In this document: positions 40,676-48,761 of the stretch, one piece after another
Position numbering within the stretch: position 1 is the first letter of the stretch
How the letters are laid out: every line of letters begins with the position of its first letter
Origin: Streptomyces sp. ISL-96
GTDB taxonomy: Bacteria; Actinomycetota; Actinomycetes; Streptomycetales; Streptomycetaceae
Assembly: GCF_018614035.1 (NCBI RefSeq)
Contig: NZ_JAGGPA010000027.1
Span: forward strand, 1-64,000
Reading direction: 5' to 3'
Length of the DNA: 64,000 nt
The notes under the pieces: model-generated
What the model saw: only the letters and a program-made list of their open reading frames with translations
Told to the model about the DNA's origin: nothing
Databases searched by the model: none
Position numbers and translations under genes: made by a program

Positions 40676-41598
40676 TGGCCGCCCCGCTCTCCGCCGACCG
40701 GTTCCTGCGCGCCCTCCTGGACGAGGGCCTGGACGTGGTCGAGGTCCCCGGCTGGAGGACAAGGAACCGCGACCATAAGGGGCCGTGGGGCCCGGTCCAT
40801 GGCGTCATGGTCCACCACACCGTGACTCAAGGAACGGCGAACACGGTGCGCATCGTGCGCGACGGATACGCGGGGCTCCCCGGCCCCCTGTGCCACGGCA
40901 TGATCGCCAAGAGCGGGCAGGTCCACCTGATCGGCTACGGGCGCACCAATCACGCCGGCCTGGGCGACCCGGACGTGCTGCGCGCGGTGATCGCGGAGAC
41001 CGCCCTGCCGGTGGACGACGAGGCCGCGGTCGACGGTAACCGTCACCTGTACGGCTGGGAGTGCGAGAACGCCGGTGACGGGGAGGACCCGTGGCCGGAC
41101 GCGCAGCTCCTCGCGATTGAGCGGGCTTCCGCCGCCGTGTGCCGGGCGCACGGCTGGGGCGCCCGGTCCGTCCTGGGCCACCTGGAGTGGCAGCCCGGCA
41201 AGCCCGACCCGCGCGGCTTCACCATGCCGTCCATGCGCGACCGGATCGCCGCGCGCCTCGGCCACCCCCTGCCGACCACGCCGCTGCCCACCCCGGCCCG
41301 GCCGCGCGTCTCCCTGTCCCAGCTCATCGCCGCCGCGCGCAGCAACCCCCGCATGGTCGGCACGCCCGTCACGTACGCCGGGGTCATCACCGTAGAGGCC
41401 GCGCTCGTGAACGAGGGCCTGTTGGCCAAGCGCTACCAGGACGGCCACTACGGCTCGACCACCATCACCGCCATGAGCGAGTGGCAGGAGGAATGCGGCT
41501 TCCGTGGCCGCGCGCCCGGTCAGCCGGCGGACGGTATCCCCGGCCGGACCAGTCTCACCCGCCTCGGCGCGAAGCACGGCTTCGACGTCGCCGCCTGA
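40675..41598 (+). CDS. Endolysin, N-acetylmuramoyl-L-alanine amidase
   Basis: 307 aa from ATG 40675 (coupled start). The amidase_2/PGRP-type domain (about 20-185) shows the zinc histidines in GVMVHHTVTQG (about 43-53) and in GHLEWQPGKPDP (about 166-177, with the catalytic Lys), plus NHAGLGD and YGWECENAG. It cleaves the amide between muramic acid and the stem peptide. The C-terminal ~110 residues (QLIAAARSNPRM, VEAALVNEGLL, ITAMSEWQEECG) form a peptidoglycan-binding-like helical domain. The holin gene follows 14 nt later. Confidence 0.88.
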   Translation: MAAPLSADRFLRALLDEGLDVVEVPGWRTRNRDHKGPWGPVHGVMVHHTVTQGTANTVRIVRDGYAGLPGPLCHGMIAKSGQVHLIGYGRTNHAGLGDPDVLRAVIAETALPVDDEAAVDGNRHLYGWECENAGDGEDPWPDAQLLAIERASAAVCRAHGWGARSVLGHLEWQPGKPDPRGFTMPSMRDRIAARLGHPLPTTPLPTPARPRVSLSQLIAAARSNPRMVGTPVTYAGVITVEAALVNEGLLAKRYQDGHYGSTTITAMSEWQEECGFRGRAPGQPADGIPGRTSLTRLGAKHGFDVAA

Positions 41599-41612
41599 AC
41601 AGGAGTACCCCC

Positions 41613-41918
41613 ATGGACATCACCCTGGACGCCGCCTACTGGTACGGCCTGCTGTTGTCGTTCGTACTGCCCGTCCTCGTCGGCTTGGTCACCACCCGCG
41701 TGACCCACGCCGGGACGAAGGCGGTCGTGTTGCTGGCCCTGGCCGCGGCGGACAGCTTCATCGTGGAGCTCGCGGCCGGTGGCCCCGGCTGGGACGTCGG
41801 CAACGCGCTGGTGCTCACCCTGGTCAGCTTCGTAATCGCGGTCGCCTCGCACTTCGGCCTGTGGAAGCCGACCGGCGTTGCTCGCCGGGCGCAGGACGCG
41901 TTCGTCAAGGCGGCATGA
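41613..41918 (+). CDS. Putative holin
   Basis: 101 aa from ATG 41613 with AGGAG 9 nt upstream. Three hydrophobic segments: YGLLLSFVLPVLVGLVTT (about 10-27), AVVLLALAAADSFIVELA (about 37-54) and ALVLTLVSFVIAVASHFGLW (about 66-85), ending in a basic tail. Small size, membrane nature and place after the endolysin support a holin. It overlaps the next gene by ATGA. Confidence 0.8.
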   Translation: MDITLDAAYWYGLLLSFVLPVLVGLVTTRVTHAGTKAVVLLALAAADSFIVELAAGGPGWDVGNALVLTLVSFVIAVASHFGLWKPTGVARRAQDAFVKAA

Positions 41919-42316
41919 CGTCTGTGGCTGCAACCGGAGTTCCCGCCCTGGACACGCTGCTGGTGTGGGGCGGTGCCATCACCATCCTCGCCGGTGTCGG
42001 GACAGTGGCCTGGCGCGCGGTCCGAAGCGGGATAAGACTCGGGCACCGCGTGGACCACTTCATTGACGACTGGTACGGAGAGCCGTCCCGCCCAGGCATC
42101 CCGGCCCGGCCCGGAGTGCTGGAGAGGGTCGGCGCGATCGAGGACCGTCTCGGCCGCGTCGAGCACGAGCTGTACCCCAACAGCGGCGGGTCACTGCGGG
42201 ATGCCGTGGACCAGGCGAACGAACGGCTCGCGCGCCTATGTCTGGACCGTGAGGAGAGCTTTCCGTTCGCCCCGCCGGACGAGACCGACCCCCCGCCGCC
42301 TGCTGCGGCCCCGTGA
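41915..42316 (+). CDS. DUF2746-like membrane protein
   Basis: 133 aa from ATG 41915 (ATGA overlap). One membrane segment near the start (LLVWGGAITILAGVGTVAW, about 15-33), then a soluble part with GVLERVGAIEDRLGRVEHELYPNSGGSLRDAVD. This pattern is that of DUF2746 proteins found beside actinophage lysis genes; the name is from memory. It may assist or regulate lysis. It is the last gene of the late operon and is followed at once by the large hairpin at 42319-42355. Confidence 0.7.
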   Translation: MTSVAATGVPALDTLLVWGGAITILAGVGTVAWRAVRSGIRLGHRVDHFIDDWYGEPSRPGIPARPGVLERVGAIEDRLGRVEHELYPNSGGSLRDAVDQANERLARLCLDREESFPFAPPDETDPPPPAAAP

Positions 42317-42318
42317 CC

Positions 42319-42355
42319 GAGCGCCCGCCCCCTAGGACTCCGGGGGCGGGCGCTC
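42319..42355. terminator. Perfect 14-bp bidirectional terminator
   Basis: GAGCGCCCGCCCCC (42319-42332) pairs perfectly with GGGGGCGGGCGCTC (42342-42355). It lies 3 nt after the rightward late operon and 2 nt after the leftward hemC stop, so it serves both convergent units. Confidence 0.85.
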
Positions 42356-42357
42356 GC

Positions 42358-43290
42358 TCAGTGGGCGATGCTGTCGATCACGTGGCGCGCGCCCTGCCGG
42401 AGCAGGGCCACCGCCACGGACGTCCCCAGCGTGGCCGGATCGAGGCGGCCGGCCCACTCATGGGCGTTCAGTACGGTCTTGCCGTCCGGGGAAAACACGC
42501 AGGCACGCAGCGACAGTTCCCCGCTGCCCTCCACGCGCGCGTACCCGGCGATCGGGGAGTTGCAGTGGCCTTGGAGGACATGGAGGAGCATCCGCTCTGC
42601 CTGGGTCTCCCGGTAGGCGTCGCGGTCGCCGAGCCCGCTGATGAGGTCGATCAGCTCTGTGTCGCCCTCGCGGCACTGGAGTGCCAGGACCCCGGCGCCG
42701 ATGGGCGGCATCATCGTCTCTGCCGACAGGATCTCGGTGATGACGTCTGTACGGCCGATCCGCTCCAGGCCGGCGACGGCCAGAAGCAGCGCGTCGGCCT
42801 CGCCGGCCTCCAGCTTCTCCAGGCGCCGGTTTGCGTTGCCGCGCATCGGGACGCACTCCAGGTGCGGGTGGGAGGCGGCGAGTTGGGCGATGCGGCGTAC
42901 GGAGGAGGTGCCGATCCGGGTTCCGGGCGGTAGCTCGTTCAGGGCGAGGCCGCCGGGGTGGATCAGGGCGTCCCGGATGTCGTCGCGCTTGAGGAAGGCC
43001 GCAAAGACCGTTCCGGCCGGGAGGGGCCTGTCGGCGGGCACGTCTTTGACGCAGTGCACCGCGAGGTCCGCGTCCCCGGAGATGAGGGCGGCGTCGACCT
43101 CCTTGGTGAACGCTCCCTTGCCCTCGACCTGGGCGAGGTCACCCATCCATTTGTCGCCGGTCGTCTTGACCGGCAGCACGGTCGTCTCGACGGCGGGGTG
43201 GAGCGCGGCCAGTTCGGCGCGGACACGCTCCACCTGGGCGAGTGCCATCGGCGAATCGCGGGAAACGATGCGAATCAGATCACTGGGCAT
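42358..43290 (-). CDS. hemC: Hydroxymethylbilane synthase (HemC)
   Basis: 310 aa, ATG at 43288-43290 (reverse strand). HemC joins four porphobilinogens into hydroxymethylbilane using a dipyrromethane cofactor. Key residues are present: the catalytic Asp in VHCVKDVP (D83), the arginine sets GTSSVRR and PMRGNANRRL, and the cofactor cysteine in LQGHCNSPIAGY (C243). Length is normal. It starts 17 nt after the methyltransferase stop. There is no Shine-Dalgarno, but TATCGT lies 6 nt before the ATG, so it may also be made from a leaderless transcript. A phage-borne hemC next to a HemB-like gene is unusual; host chromosomes carry their own. Confidence 0.9.
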   Translation of the reverse strand: MPSDLIRIVSRDSPMALAQVERVRAELAALHPAVETTVLPVKTTGDKWMGDLAQVEGKGAFTKEVDAALISGDADLAVHCVKDVPADRPLPAGTVFAAFLKRDDIRDALIHPGGLALNELPPGTRIGTSSVRRIAQLAASHPHLECVPMRGNANRRLEKLEAGEADALLLAVAGLERIGRTDVITEILSAETMMPPIGAGVLALQCREGDTELIDLISGLGDRDAYRETQAERMLLHVLQGHCNSPIAGYARVEGSGELSLRACVFSPDGKTVLNAHEWAGRLDPATLGTSVAVALLRQGARHVIDSIAH

Positions 43291-43307
43291 GGGGGCACGA
43301 TAGTCCC

Positions 43308-43886
43308 TCAGATGCGGGCGGCCACCACCAGCCCCGAGGCCCAGTTCATCGGCGTGGCGCGCCAGTTGGGTACGTCGGGCAGTCGTTCGAGGAAGCCGTC
43401 CACCCTGGGCTGGTGGTCCTCCGGCCATGTGGCCTGGGGCAGCATGTCGTCTACGACGTACAGGGCACCCGGCTTGAGCAGGGCCAGGAGATCCGGCAGG
43501 CGGAGGTACTTCCCGGGCCTGCAATCGACGTACGCGAAGTCGAACAGGGCCGCCGGCTGCTGCTCGGTGAGCCAAGCATCCGCGTCCGCGTGGACGAACT
43601 CGATCCGGGGGTCCTTGCCCAGGTGGCTCCGCGCGATGGCCTGGACGTCCTTGTCAGCCTCCACTGTTGTCAGGCGAGCGTCGGCAGTCATGCCGGTGGC
43701 CAGCCACGCGGCGCCGGCCCCCACGCCCGTGCCCAGCTCCACGAATTGGCCGCCGGGCTTGGACGCGGCGAGGGTGGCGAGGAGGGAGCCGGTGCGGTCC
43801 TCGCAGGACATGGCGAACCCGGCGCGGGCGGCGTCCGCGAGGATCGCGTCCAGCTGCGGCGGGCGGGTGTGGGGTGCGTCATGCAC
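43308..43886 (-). CDS. Class I SAM methyltransferase between hemB-like and hemC
   Basis: 192 aa from GTG 43884-43886 (reverse strand), with GGAGG 6 nt upstream inside the hemB-like gene, which it overlaps by 8 nt. Motif I is FVELGTGVGAGAAWLA (about 48-63); the acidic residue after strand 2 is in TTVEADKD; FDFAYVDCRPGKYLRLPDLL and LKPGALYVVDDMLP follow, as in O-methyltransferase-like enzymes (Methyltransf_24 type). The substrate cannot be read from sequence. Tight coupling on both sides says it works with the two heme-pathway homologues. Confidence 0.8.
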   Translation of the reverse strand: MHDAPHTRPPQLDAILADAARAGFAMSCEDRTGSLLATLAASKPGGQFVELGTGVGAGAAWLATGMTADARLTTVEADKDVQAIARSHLGKDPRIEFVHADADAWLTEQQPAALFDFAYVDCRPGKYLRLPDLLALLKPGALYVVDDMLPQATWPEDHQPRVDGFLERLPDVPNWRATPMNWASGLVVAARI

Positions 43887-44853
43887 GGCCGGCCTCCAGG
43901 TACTGGGCCGCTGCCTCGGCGGCGAAGGTGAGGACCTGGTCCGCGCCGGAGCGCTTGAGCATGGTCAGGTACTCCACCATCCCGGACGTGCCGAGGGCCT
44001 GGAGCGCGGCCCACTCCCCGGACGTGGAGTACGCGACGATCGGTACGCGCTGGTCGTCGCGGAGCCGCACGAGGACGTCCACGGCGGTCATGACGGGCTG
44101 GAGGGTGAGGGAGTCGGCGCCCTCCGTGATCCAGTGGCGGCCCTGGGTGATCGTGTCCCGGTCCGCGCGGCCGGGTTCGAGCTGGAGGCCGCGCCGGTGC
44201 CCGGCCCTGGGGTCGGTGTTCATGAGGGTCTTGAACGGCCCGTAGAGGCTGGTGTGGATGGCCAGGTTGGGGTTCACGCCGACGTCGCGGTGCCCGGCCG
44301 CGTCGAGCGCCTGCCGGACGACGTGGATCGAGCCGTCGAGCATGGCCGTCGGGGAGACGACGTCAGCACCGGCGTCCGCGTGCTGCACCGCCATATCGGC
44401 CATGAGCTGGTAGGTGGCGTCCAGGTCGATCCCGCCCTCGTCGGTGCGCAGCACGCACTGGCCGTGGTCGGTCCAGGAGCAGCCGCACACCTCGGTGGTG
44501 ACAGCGGTGTCCGGGGCGGTGTCCTTCACGGCGGCGATGGTGGCCACCATGCGGTTGCCGGGGGCGAGGGCGCCGGTGGCGCGGCCGTCGCGGTCATGGC
44601 CGTACGCGAAGGCCTTGACGCCGGCGATGCCGAGTTCGGCCCAGCGGGCGACGGTGGCCGGGATGCCCACCAGCGGTACGGCGCCGGGCAGGGCGCTGCC
44701 GCCCTTGGCGTCGTCGGGCAGGGTCAGGAGGGGCGCGCTCAGGTTCGCGGCCGTGAGGGCCGAGCCGGTGTAGAGGGCCCGGACAACGCGGCGGGCGCGT
44801 GCCGGGTTGATGCCATCTGGAGTCGGAGCGTCGCGCTCAGTGAGGACGGTCAT
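43879..44853 (-). CDS. HemB-like protein lacking both Schiff-base lysines
   Basis: 324 aa, ATG at 44851-44853 (reverse strand), normal HemB length. The fold markers of 5-aminolevulinate dehydratase are clear: VCGCSWTDHGQC with the three zinc cysteines (123, 125, 133), VSPTAMLDGSI, LYGPF, and YSTSGEWAAL. But both lysines that bind the two 5-aminolevulinate molecules are gone: by alignment to LYGPF the first is Ala198, and in SGEWAALQAL the second is Gln285. Normal porphobilinogen synthesis is therefore unlikely; the protein may use another substrate or chemistry. It is first gene of a three-gene operon with the methyltransferase and HemC, preceded by a TGTCCG repeat cluster. Confidence 0.8.
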   Translation of the reverse strand: MTVLTERDAPTPDGINPARARRVVRALYTGSALTAANLSAPLLTLPDDAKGGSALPGAVPLVGIPATVARWAELGIAGVKAFAYGHDRDGRATGALAPGNRMVATIAAVKDTAPDTAVTTEVCGCSWTDHGQCVLRTDEGGIDLDATYQLMADMAVQHADAGADVVSPTAMLDGSIHVVRQALDAAGHRDVGVNPNLAIHTSLYGPFKTLMNTDPRAGHRRGLQLEPGRADRDTITQGRHWITEGADSLTLQPVMTAVDVLVRLRDDQRVPIVAYSTSGEWAALQALGTSGMVEYLTMLKRSGADQVLTFAAEAAAQYLEAGRA

Positions 44854-45014
44854 GCGGTCGAGTAGATACCGACGGAGTGTCGGCAAACAGGGGCGCGAGG
44901 AAGCACGGCAGGGGCGGACGATGCCGTGCGCGCCGCGCCCCCAGGTGCCGCCCGCTCCCGCCTGCTGGGGCACCCCGGCCCGGGCCGGTGTCACACCCGG
45001 GCGCTAGCGTCCGT

Positions 45015-45213
45015 CCTGTCCGTGCTCGTGCTACTCGGACTTCCTGTGCGCCTCGTCCGGCGGTGGAACCCGGACGGGGCGCACTGCTGTGTGCGGACAC
45101 GCTGTCCGCGCTGTCCGGACACGGTGTCCGTGGCCTGTCCGCCCCCACGGTGTCCGCCCGATTGACCTGCGAGGACACCTGTCCGGACAGGGTGTCCGCG
45201 CCGGGTTCAGGGG
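45015..45213. repeat. TGTCCG/CGGACA cluster upstream of hemB-like operon (cluster E)
   Basis: About eleven exact hexamers in 200 bp, filling most of the 353-nt space (44854-45206) upstream of the hemB-like gene. No gene is seen here. If the words bind a protein, this cluster could control the leftward operon. Confidence 0.7.
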
Positions 45214-45965
45214 CTGGGCTGCTGGGGTTCTGCGGGGCGCCAGTCAGGGTTGTCGACGGTCCGCGCCACCTTCCAGGTCTCCTCACCTCGGCGGCACGTG
45301 AAGACGAGCCGCAGGGGGTGCCCCTCGTACTCGCGCTGCCACATGTCGTAGGTCTTCCCGCCCATCCAGGACCCCGGATACGTCCGGTCCAGCGCGAGCG
45401 GTCGGCCGCGGCCCACCTGGAGGTCTGTGAAGATCAGTTCTCGACCGTTGTCGTCGGCCTCGTTGACACGGGGCCTGAGACGGAACGGGCCCCAGATGTG
45501 CGCTGCGATCTGCTCCGGCGTAGGACCGAGGGGGTCGGTAAAGCCCAGGCGCTGCTGCGTGGGGGTGTGGTCGTAGTCGTCATCACCGATCCGGACGGTG
45601 ACCGAGTCCAGGTGACCGAGGGCGTCCGGGCCGGCGAGGTGCACGAGGAGCCTGGCCGCCTGGTCGCCCTCTTTGGTCAGCGTGAACTCGAACTGGGGAG
45701 ACAGCTCGGCGAGCCATCGGTCCCGCTCGATCCGGGCTACAACCTCGGCCGTCTTCCTGGCGTGTTCTGCTGTGTCGCTGGCCCGCCCGGTCGCCTCCCA
45801 TGCGGCGGCAGCGGCTACGACGCTGAGGAAGGCGGCGACGAGGGCGGCGCGATCCTTGCCCAGTTGGTCGAGAGCGGTGAGCAGCACCACGCCGCCCACC
45901 GTGGCGATGAACGCCAGCACGAGTAGCAGGCGGCGGCGTCGCCTGCGTCGATCTATGTCCGTCAT
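45207..45965 (-). CDS. Two-TM membrane protein with extracytoplasmic-type domain
   Basis: 252 aa, ATG at 45963-45965 (reverse strand). A basic start (DIDRRRRRRR) is followed by two membrane helices (LLLVLAFIATVGGVVLLTAL, about 13-32; ALVAAFLSVVAAAAAWEA, about 41-58), a coiled helix (ARKTAEVVARIERDRW) and a beta-rich domain of about 160 residues (FEFTLTKEGD; LDSVTVRIGDDD; LRLVFTCRRGEETW). Family not recognised. TACCCT lies 7 nt before the ATG and there is no ribosome site, suggesting a leaderless mRNA. Confidence 0.7.
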   Translation of the reverse strand: MTDIDRRRRRRRLLLVLAFIATVGGVVLLTALDQLGKDRAALVAAFLSVVAAAAAWEATGRASDTAEHARKTAEVVARIERDRWLAELSPQFEFTLTKEGDQAARLLVHLAGPDALGHLDSVTVRIGDDDYDHTPTQQRLGFTDPLGPTPEQIAAHIWGPFRLRPRVNEADDNGRELIFTDLQVGRGRPLALDRTYPGSWMGGKTYDMWQREYEGHPLRLVFTCRRGEETWKVARTVDNPDWRPAEPQQPSP

Positions 45966-46017
45966 GGAGGGGAGGGTAGGGCCAGGGTCGGACACCTGGG
46001 CCCGGATCGCCCTTGGG

Positions 46018-46191
46018 TCAGGCGGCTTTGACGAGATCGGCGCGGGTGGCCTCGGCCCAGGCGACCAGCAGCCGCCGGTACTCCTCGGCCCGTGCCTCGT
46101 TGTTGGGCTCATCCATCAGCCGGCGAATCCGCTGGTTGATCCGGGCAGTGGCGGGTCGCAGCAGGCCGTGAGGCCGGGGGCGGGGAGGCAT
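46018..46191 (-). CDS. Small helical protein, probably leaderless
   Basis: 57 aa, ATG at 46189-46191 (reverse strand). After a Pro/Arg start, RINQRIRRLMDEPNNEARAEEYRRLLVAWAEATRADL (in two helices) fills most of the protein; I have seen similar short proteins in streptomycete accessory regions, function unknown. TAACGT, 7 nt before the ATG, and lack of a ribosome site point to leaderless translation. It is divergent from the XRE regulator at 46322. Confidence 0.55.
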   Translation of the reverse strand: MPPRPRPHGLLRPATARINQRIRRLMDEPNNEARAEEYRRLLVAWAEATRADLVKAA

Positions 46192-46232
46192 GGGCACCAC
46201 GTTAGGGGCCGGGTGTGACACCGAAACGGACT

Positions 46233-46267
46233 GCGCCCCCGTACCGCTCGGGGCTTCACGGGGGCGC
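46233..46267. promoter_or_regulatory. Inverted repeat between divergent genes
   Basis: GCGCCCCCGT (46233-46242) and ACGGGGGCGC (46258-46267) pair perfectly. It sits between the leftward small gene and the XRE regulator, so an operator or a transcription barrier. GGAGTAC is repeated at 46272-46278 and 46300-46306, just before the regulator. Confidence 0.45.
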
Positions 46268-46321
46268 GATCCGGAGTACCGTCCTGAGTGTCTAGGTCAG
46301 CACGGAGTACTGGAGTTCAGT

Positions 46322-47569
46322 ATGCCCCTTCCCACTGACGAGCACATCGGCACGCGTGTACGGATCGCCCGGAACGCCGCCGGCCTCACGCAAGTGGAGC
46401 TCGCCGACTTCCTGTCGCGTACGGAGTCCTGGATGGCCAACGTGGAGGCCGGCAGGCAGTCCCTCGACCGGTACAGCGTCATCACCGCCATCGCGGACCG
46501 CTGCGACGTGGACGTGGTGTGGCTGCTGGGCCAGCCCTACCGGCTCCAGCGCAACGGCGGGCAACTGGCCCACGCCTACATTCCAGCGCTGCGCACGGGA
46601 CTGCGCCGGGCCGGGCTCATCCTGTCCGGTCACCCAGGCCTGACCCCCCAGGGCGGGCCCGTCGACCTGGCCGCGCTGCGCACGGGGCTGAGCAAGGCCA
46701 ACGTGGCCCGGCAGGCCGCCAACCTGCCGAAGGTGGCCATGAAGCTGCCTCCGCTGGTGGAGGACCTGAACACCGCCGTCCTCACCCAGGCCGGCCCGGC
46801 CAGGGAGGAAGCGCTGCGGCTGCTGGTGGACGCTGCCCGTACGGCCCGCATGTGCCTCAACCAACTCGGCTACGCGGACTTGGCATGGAGCGCGGCCGAG
46901 GTAGCGGCCGGCGCCGCGACGCAGCTTGACGACCCGGTCATCAAGGCGGCCGTGGCCTGGGACCGGTGCGGAGCCCTGCTGCACCAGGCATCGTTGCGGG
47001 AGACCGTCGCGGTCGCGGACGCGGCGCTGCGGGAGCTGGAGCCGTACGCGACCGCATCCCAGCCGGAAGACGCGGTGTTGTCCCTGCGGGGGGCGCTGCA
47101 TCTGCGGTGCTCCATCGCGTACGCGCGGGGGGCTGGGCGGAAGGAAGATGCCTGGGCGCGGGTGGACGCGGCCCTGGCCGACGCCGACCGGCTCGGGCCG
47201 GACTGGTACGACCTGGAGCTGCACACCGTGTTCAGCCGCAGCAACGTGGCCGTGCACGCGGCAGAGGCCGGGGTGGAGGTCGACCAGCCGGACACCGGGC
47301 TGAAGAAGGTGAAGAACGCCGCCATCGGGACGATGCCGAGCCGGGAGCGCCGCACCCACTTCATGATCGACAGTGCTCGGGCGCTGCATCGGATGGGTAA
47401 GAGCCCGTCCGCCGTGTTGAAGCTGAGGGAGGCCGCGGCCGATGCCCCGTACTACGTGTACGCCCACCCCATGAGCCGGGCCCTCGTCGCGGACATGGCC
47501 CGGATCGGCGTGCCGTCCCAGGCGTCGGCCCTGTCCGGGCTCATCAGGAACATGGAGCTGGTGAGCTAA
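46322..47569 (+). CDS. XRE-family regulator with TPR-like domain
   Basis: 415 aa from ATG 46322 with GGAG 8 nt upstream. N-terminal helix-turn-helix (IGTRVRIARNAAGLTQVELADF, then RTESWMANVEAGRQSLDRYSVITAIADRCDV; about 8-60) and a long alpha-helical C-terminal domain of TPR type (WSAAEVAAGAATQ; LRGALHLRCSIAYARGAG; HFMIDSARALHRMGK). These regulators are numerous in Streptomyces and often sit next to the operon they control; here that would be the primase-like operon at 47692 or the leftward genes. A 14-bp hairpin terminator follows. Confidence 0.85.
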   Translation: MPLPTDEHIGTRVRIARNAAGLTQVELADFLSRTESWMANVEAGRQSLDRYSVITAIADRCDVDVVWLLGQPYRLQRNGGQLAHAYIPALRTGLRRAGLILSGHPGLTPQGGPVDLAALRTGLSKANVARQAANLPKVAMKLPPLVEDLNTAVLTQAGPAREEALRLLVDAARTARMCLNQLGYADLAWSAAEVAAGAATQLDDPVIKAAVAWDRCGALLHQASLRETVAVADAALRELEPYATASQPEDAVLSLRGALHLRCSIAYARGAGRKEDAWARVDAALADADRLGPDWYDLELHTVFSRSNVAVHAAEAGVEVDQPDTGLKKVKNAAIGTMPSRERRTHFMIDSARALHRMGKSPSAVLKLREAAADAPYYVYAHPMSRALVADMARIGVPSQASALSGLIRNMELVS

Positions 47570-47592
47570 CTACCCGCGCTGTTCGAACAGTT

Positions 47593-47621
47593 GACGCCCC
47601 CTAGAAATTCTAGGGGGCGTC
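47593..47621 (+). terminator. Perfect 14-bp palindromic terminator
   Basis: GACGCCCCCTAGAA (47593-47606), one central base, TTCTAGGGGGCGTC (47608-47621). It isolates the XRE gene from the next operon. Confidence 0.85.
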
Positions 47622-47691
47622 GGCATGTCGGGGCGTCACCCTCGGGAAGGTCACTGCCCGTAAAGAAGTGATCACCCTGGGAGTAGCGGCG

Positions 47692-48264
47692 ATGGAGCCG
47701 ATCGATACCCGACAACCGGGCGCTGCCGTGAGCGCGTACGCCGGCATTCTGGAGTGGCCGTTGACGGTGGGCTACCGCAACCGGCCGCGGCAGGGGTGCA
47801 CCTGCCAGACGGAGGAGTGTCGGACGCCCGGCGCCCACCCCGTGCCCGGCCGCCCCAACTTCCGCAGCGTGGAGGAGATCCAGCAGGAGCTGGAGGCATC
47901 GCCCGGGGCTGGCCTCATCGCCTGGACGACCGTGTTCGACGCGTTGGTCGTCCCTCGCCCTCTGGGCATGGCCGCCATGGTTTCCCTGGACCGTGTGGCC
48001 CCGGTGCCGTGCCTCGTCACCGAGGACCACGTCGTCCTCCTGGTGCTGCCCGCCACCGGCCGCTACGCCCTGGACGACGTGCCCGGCGAGGTGCGGTCCG
48101 GGTCGGACCAGTGGATCGCCGTGCCGCCGACGTACGGGGTGCGGTGGGACACCACGCCCTGGGTCGAGCAGACCGCAACCCCGGTGCAGCTGCTCCACGG
48201 CCGGGACGTCGGCCGGCACCTCCGCGAGGCCAAGCAGGCCGCTGGGGCGGAGGTGCAGGGATGA
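47692..48264 (+). CDS. Bifunctional primase/polymerase N-terminal-like protein
   Basis: 190 aa from ATG 47692 (GGGAG 8 nt upstream; an in-frame GTG at 47668 has none). It resembles the small stand-alone proteins related to the bifunctional DNA primase/polymerase N-terminal domain in Streptomyces: a Cys cluster GCTCQTEECRTPGAHPVPGRPNF (in parts, about 34-56), then GAGLIAWTTVFDALVVP and LPATGRYALDD. The catalytic acidic pair of real primases is not obvious, so it may be regulatory. Start of a four-gene operon with overlapping stop/start codons. Confidence 0.7.
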   Translation: MEPIDTRQPGAAVSAYAGILEWPLTVGYRNRPRQGCTCQTEECRTPGAHPVPGRPNFRSVEEIQQELEASPGAGLIAWTTVFDALVVPRPLGMAAMVSLDRVAPVPCLVTEDHVVLLVLPATGRYALDDVPGEVRSGSDQWIAVPPTYGVRWDTTPWVEQTATPVQLLHGRDVGRHLREAKQAAGAEVQG

Positions 48265-48761
48265 CGGTCCAGCACGTGACCAGCGGGGCGGAACGGCAGC
48301 TCGCGGCCCAGCACTGGCTGTCCTCGGCATCCCCTGACTCTGCCCAGACGCGCCGGGAGTGGCAGGAACGCCCCGTCGCCATGCTGTCGTGCGGGTCGCT
48401 GTTCGCGGCCGTACGCATCCCTGCCGACCTCGTCCAGGCCGCCGCCCAACAGACCGACGCGGCGCTGATCGACGTCTACCTCGCCGGCGCCCTCCACAAC
48501 GGGCCGGTCATCTGCGACCGCTACGCCCACTGGTACTACGCCCTCGTCCCGGCGAGCACCGCCCGCCGGTGGGACGTCCCGGAGACCGTATGCCTGGGCG
48601 TCGGCGCCTCCCTCGGCGTGCCGCGGCCGGGTCTGTGCGGCGCTGAGAGCGAGCGCGTGTACTGGTCGGTGCCCATGGACTCCGCCGGGTCCCTGTGCTC
48701 CCCGCACGCCGTGTCTCAGCTCGTCATGACGGGCCGGTTCAAGGCGGTGAGCCATGGATGA
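48261..48761 (+). CDS. Hypothetical protein paired with primase-like gene
   Basis: 166 aa from ATG 48261 (ATGA overlap). Segments MLSCGSLFAAVRIPADLVQAA, HNGPVICDRYAHWYYALVPAS and TVCLGVGASLGVPRPG suggest a compact alpha/beta domain related to the C-terminal partner of the primase-like protein in other streptomycetes. No enzyme motif is certain. It overlaps the next gene by 8 nt. Confidence 0.7.
   Translation: MTVQHVTSGAERQLAAQHWLSSASPDSAQTRREWQERPVAMLSCGSLFAAVRIPADLVQAAAQQTDAALIDVYLAGALHNGPVICDRYAHWYYALVPASTARRWDVPETVCLGVGASLGVPRPGLCGAESERVYWSVPMDSAGSLCSPHAVSQLVMTGRFKAVSHG

Noticed and set aside
43308..43886. Uroporphyrinogen methyltransferase
   Set aside because: The motifs are those of a Rossmann-type class I enzyme with ELGTGVGAG, not of the class III CobA/CysG fold.
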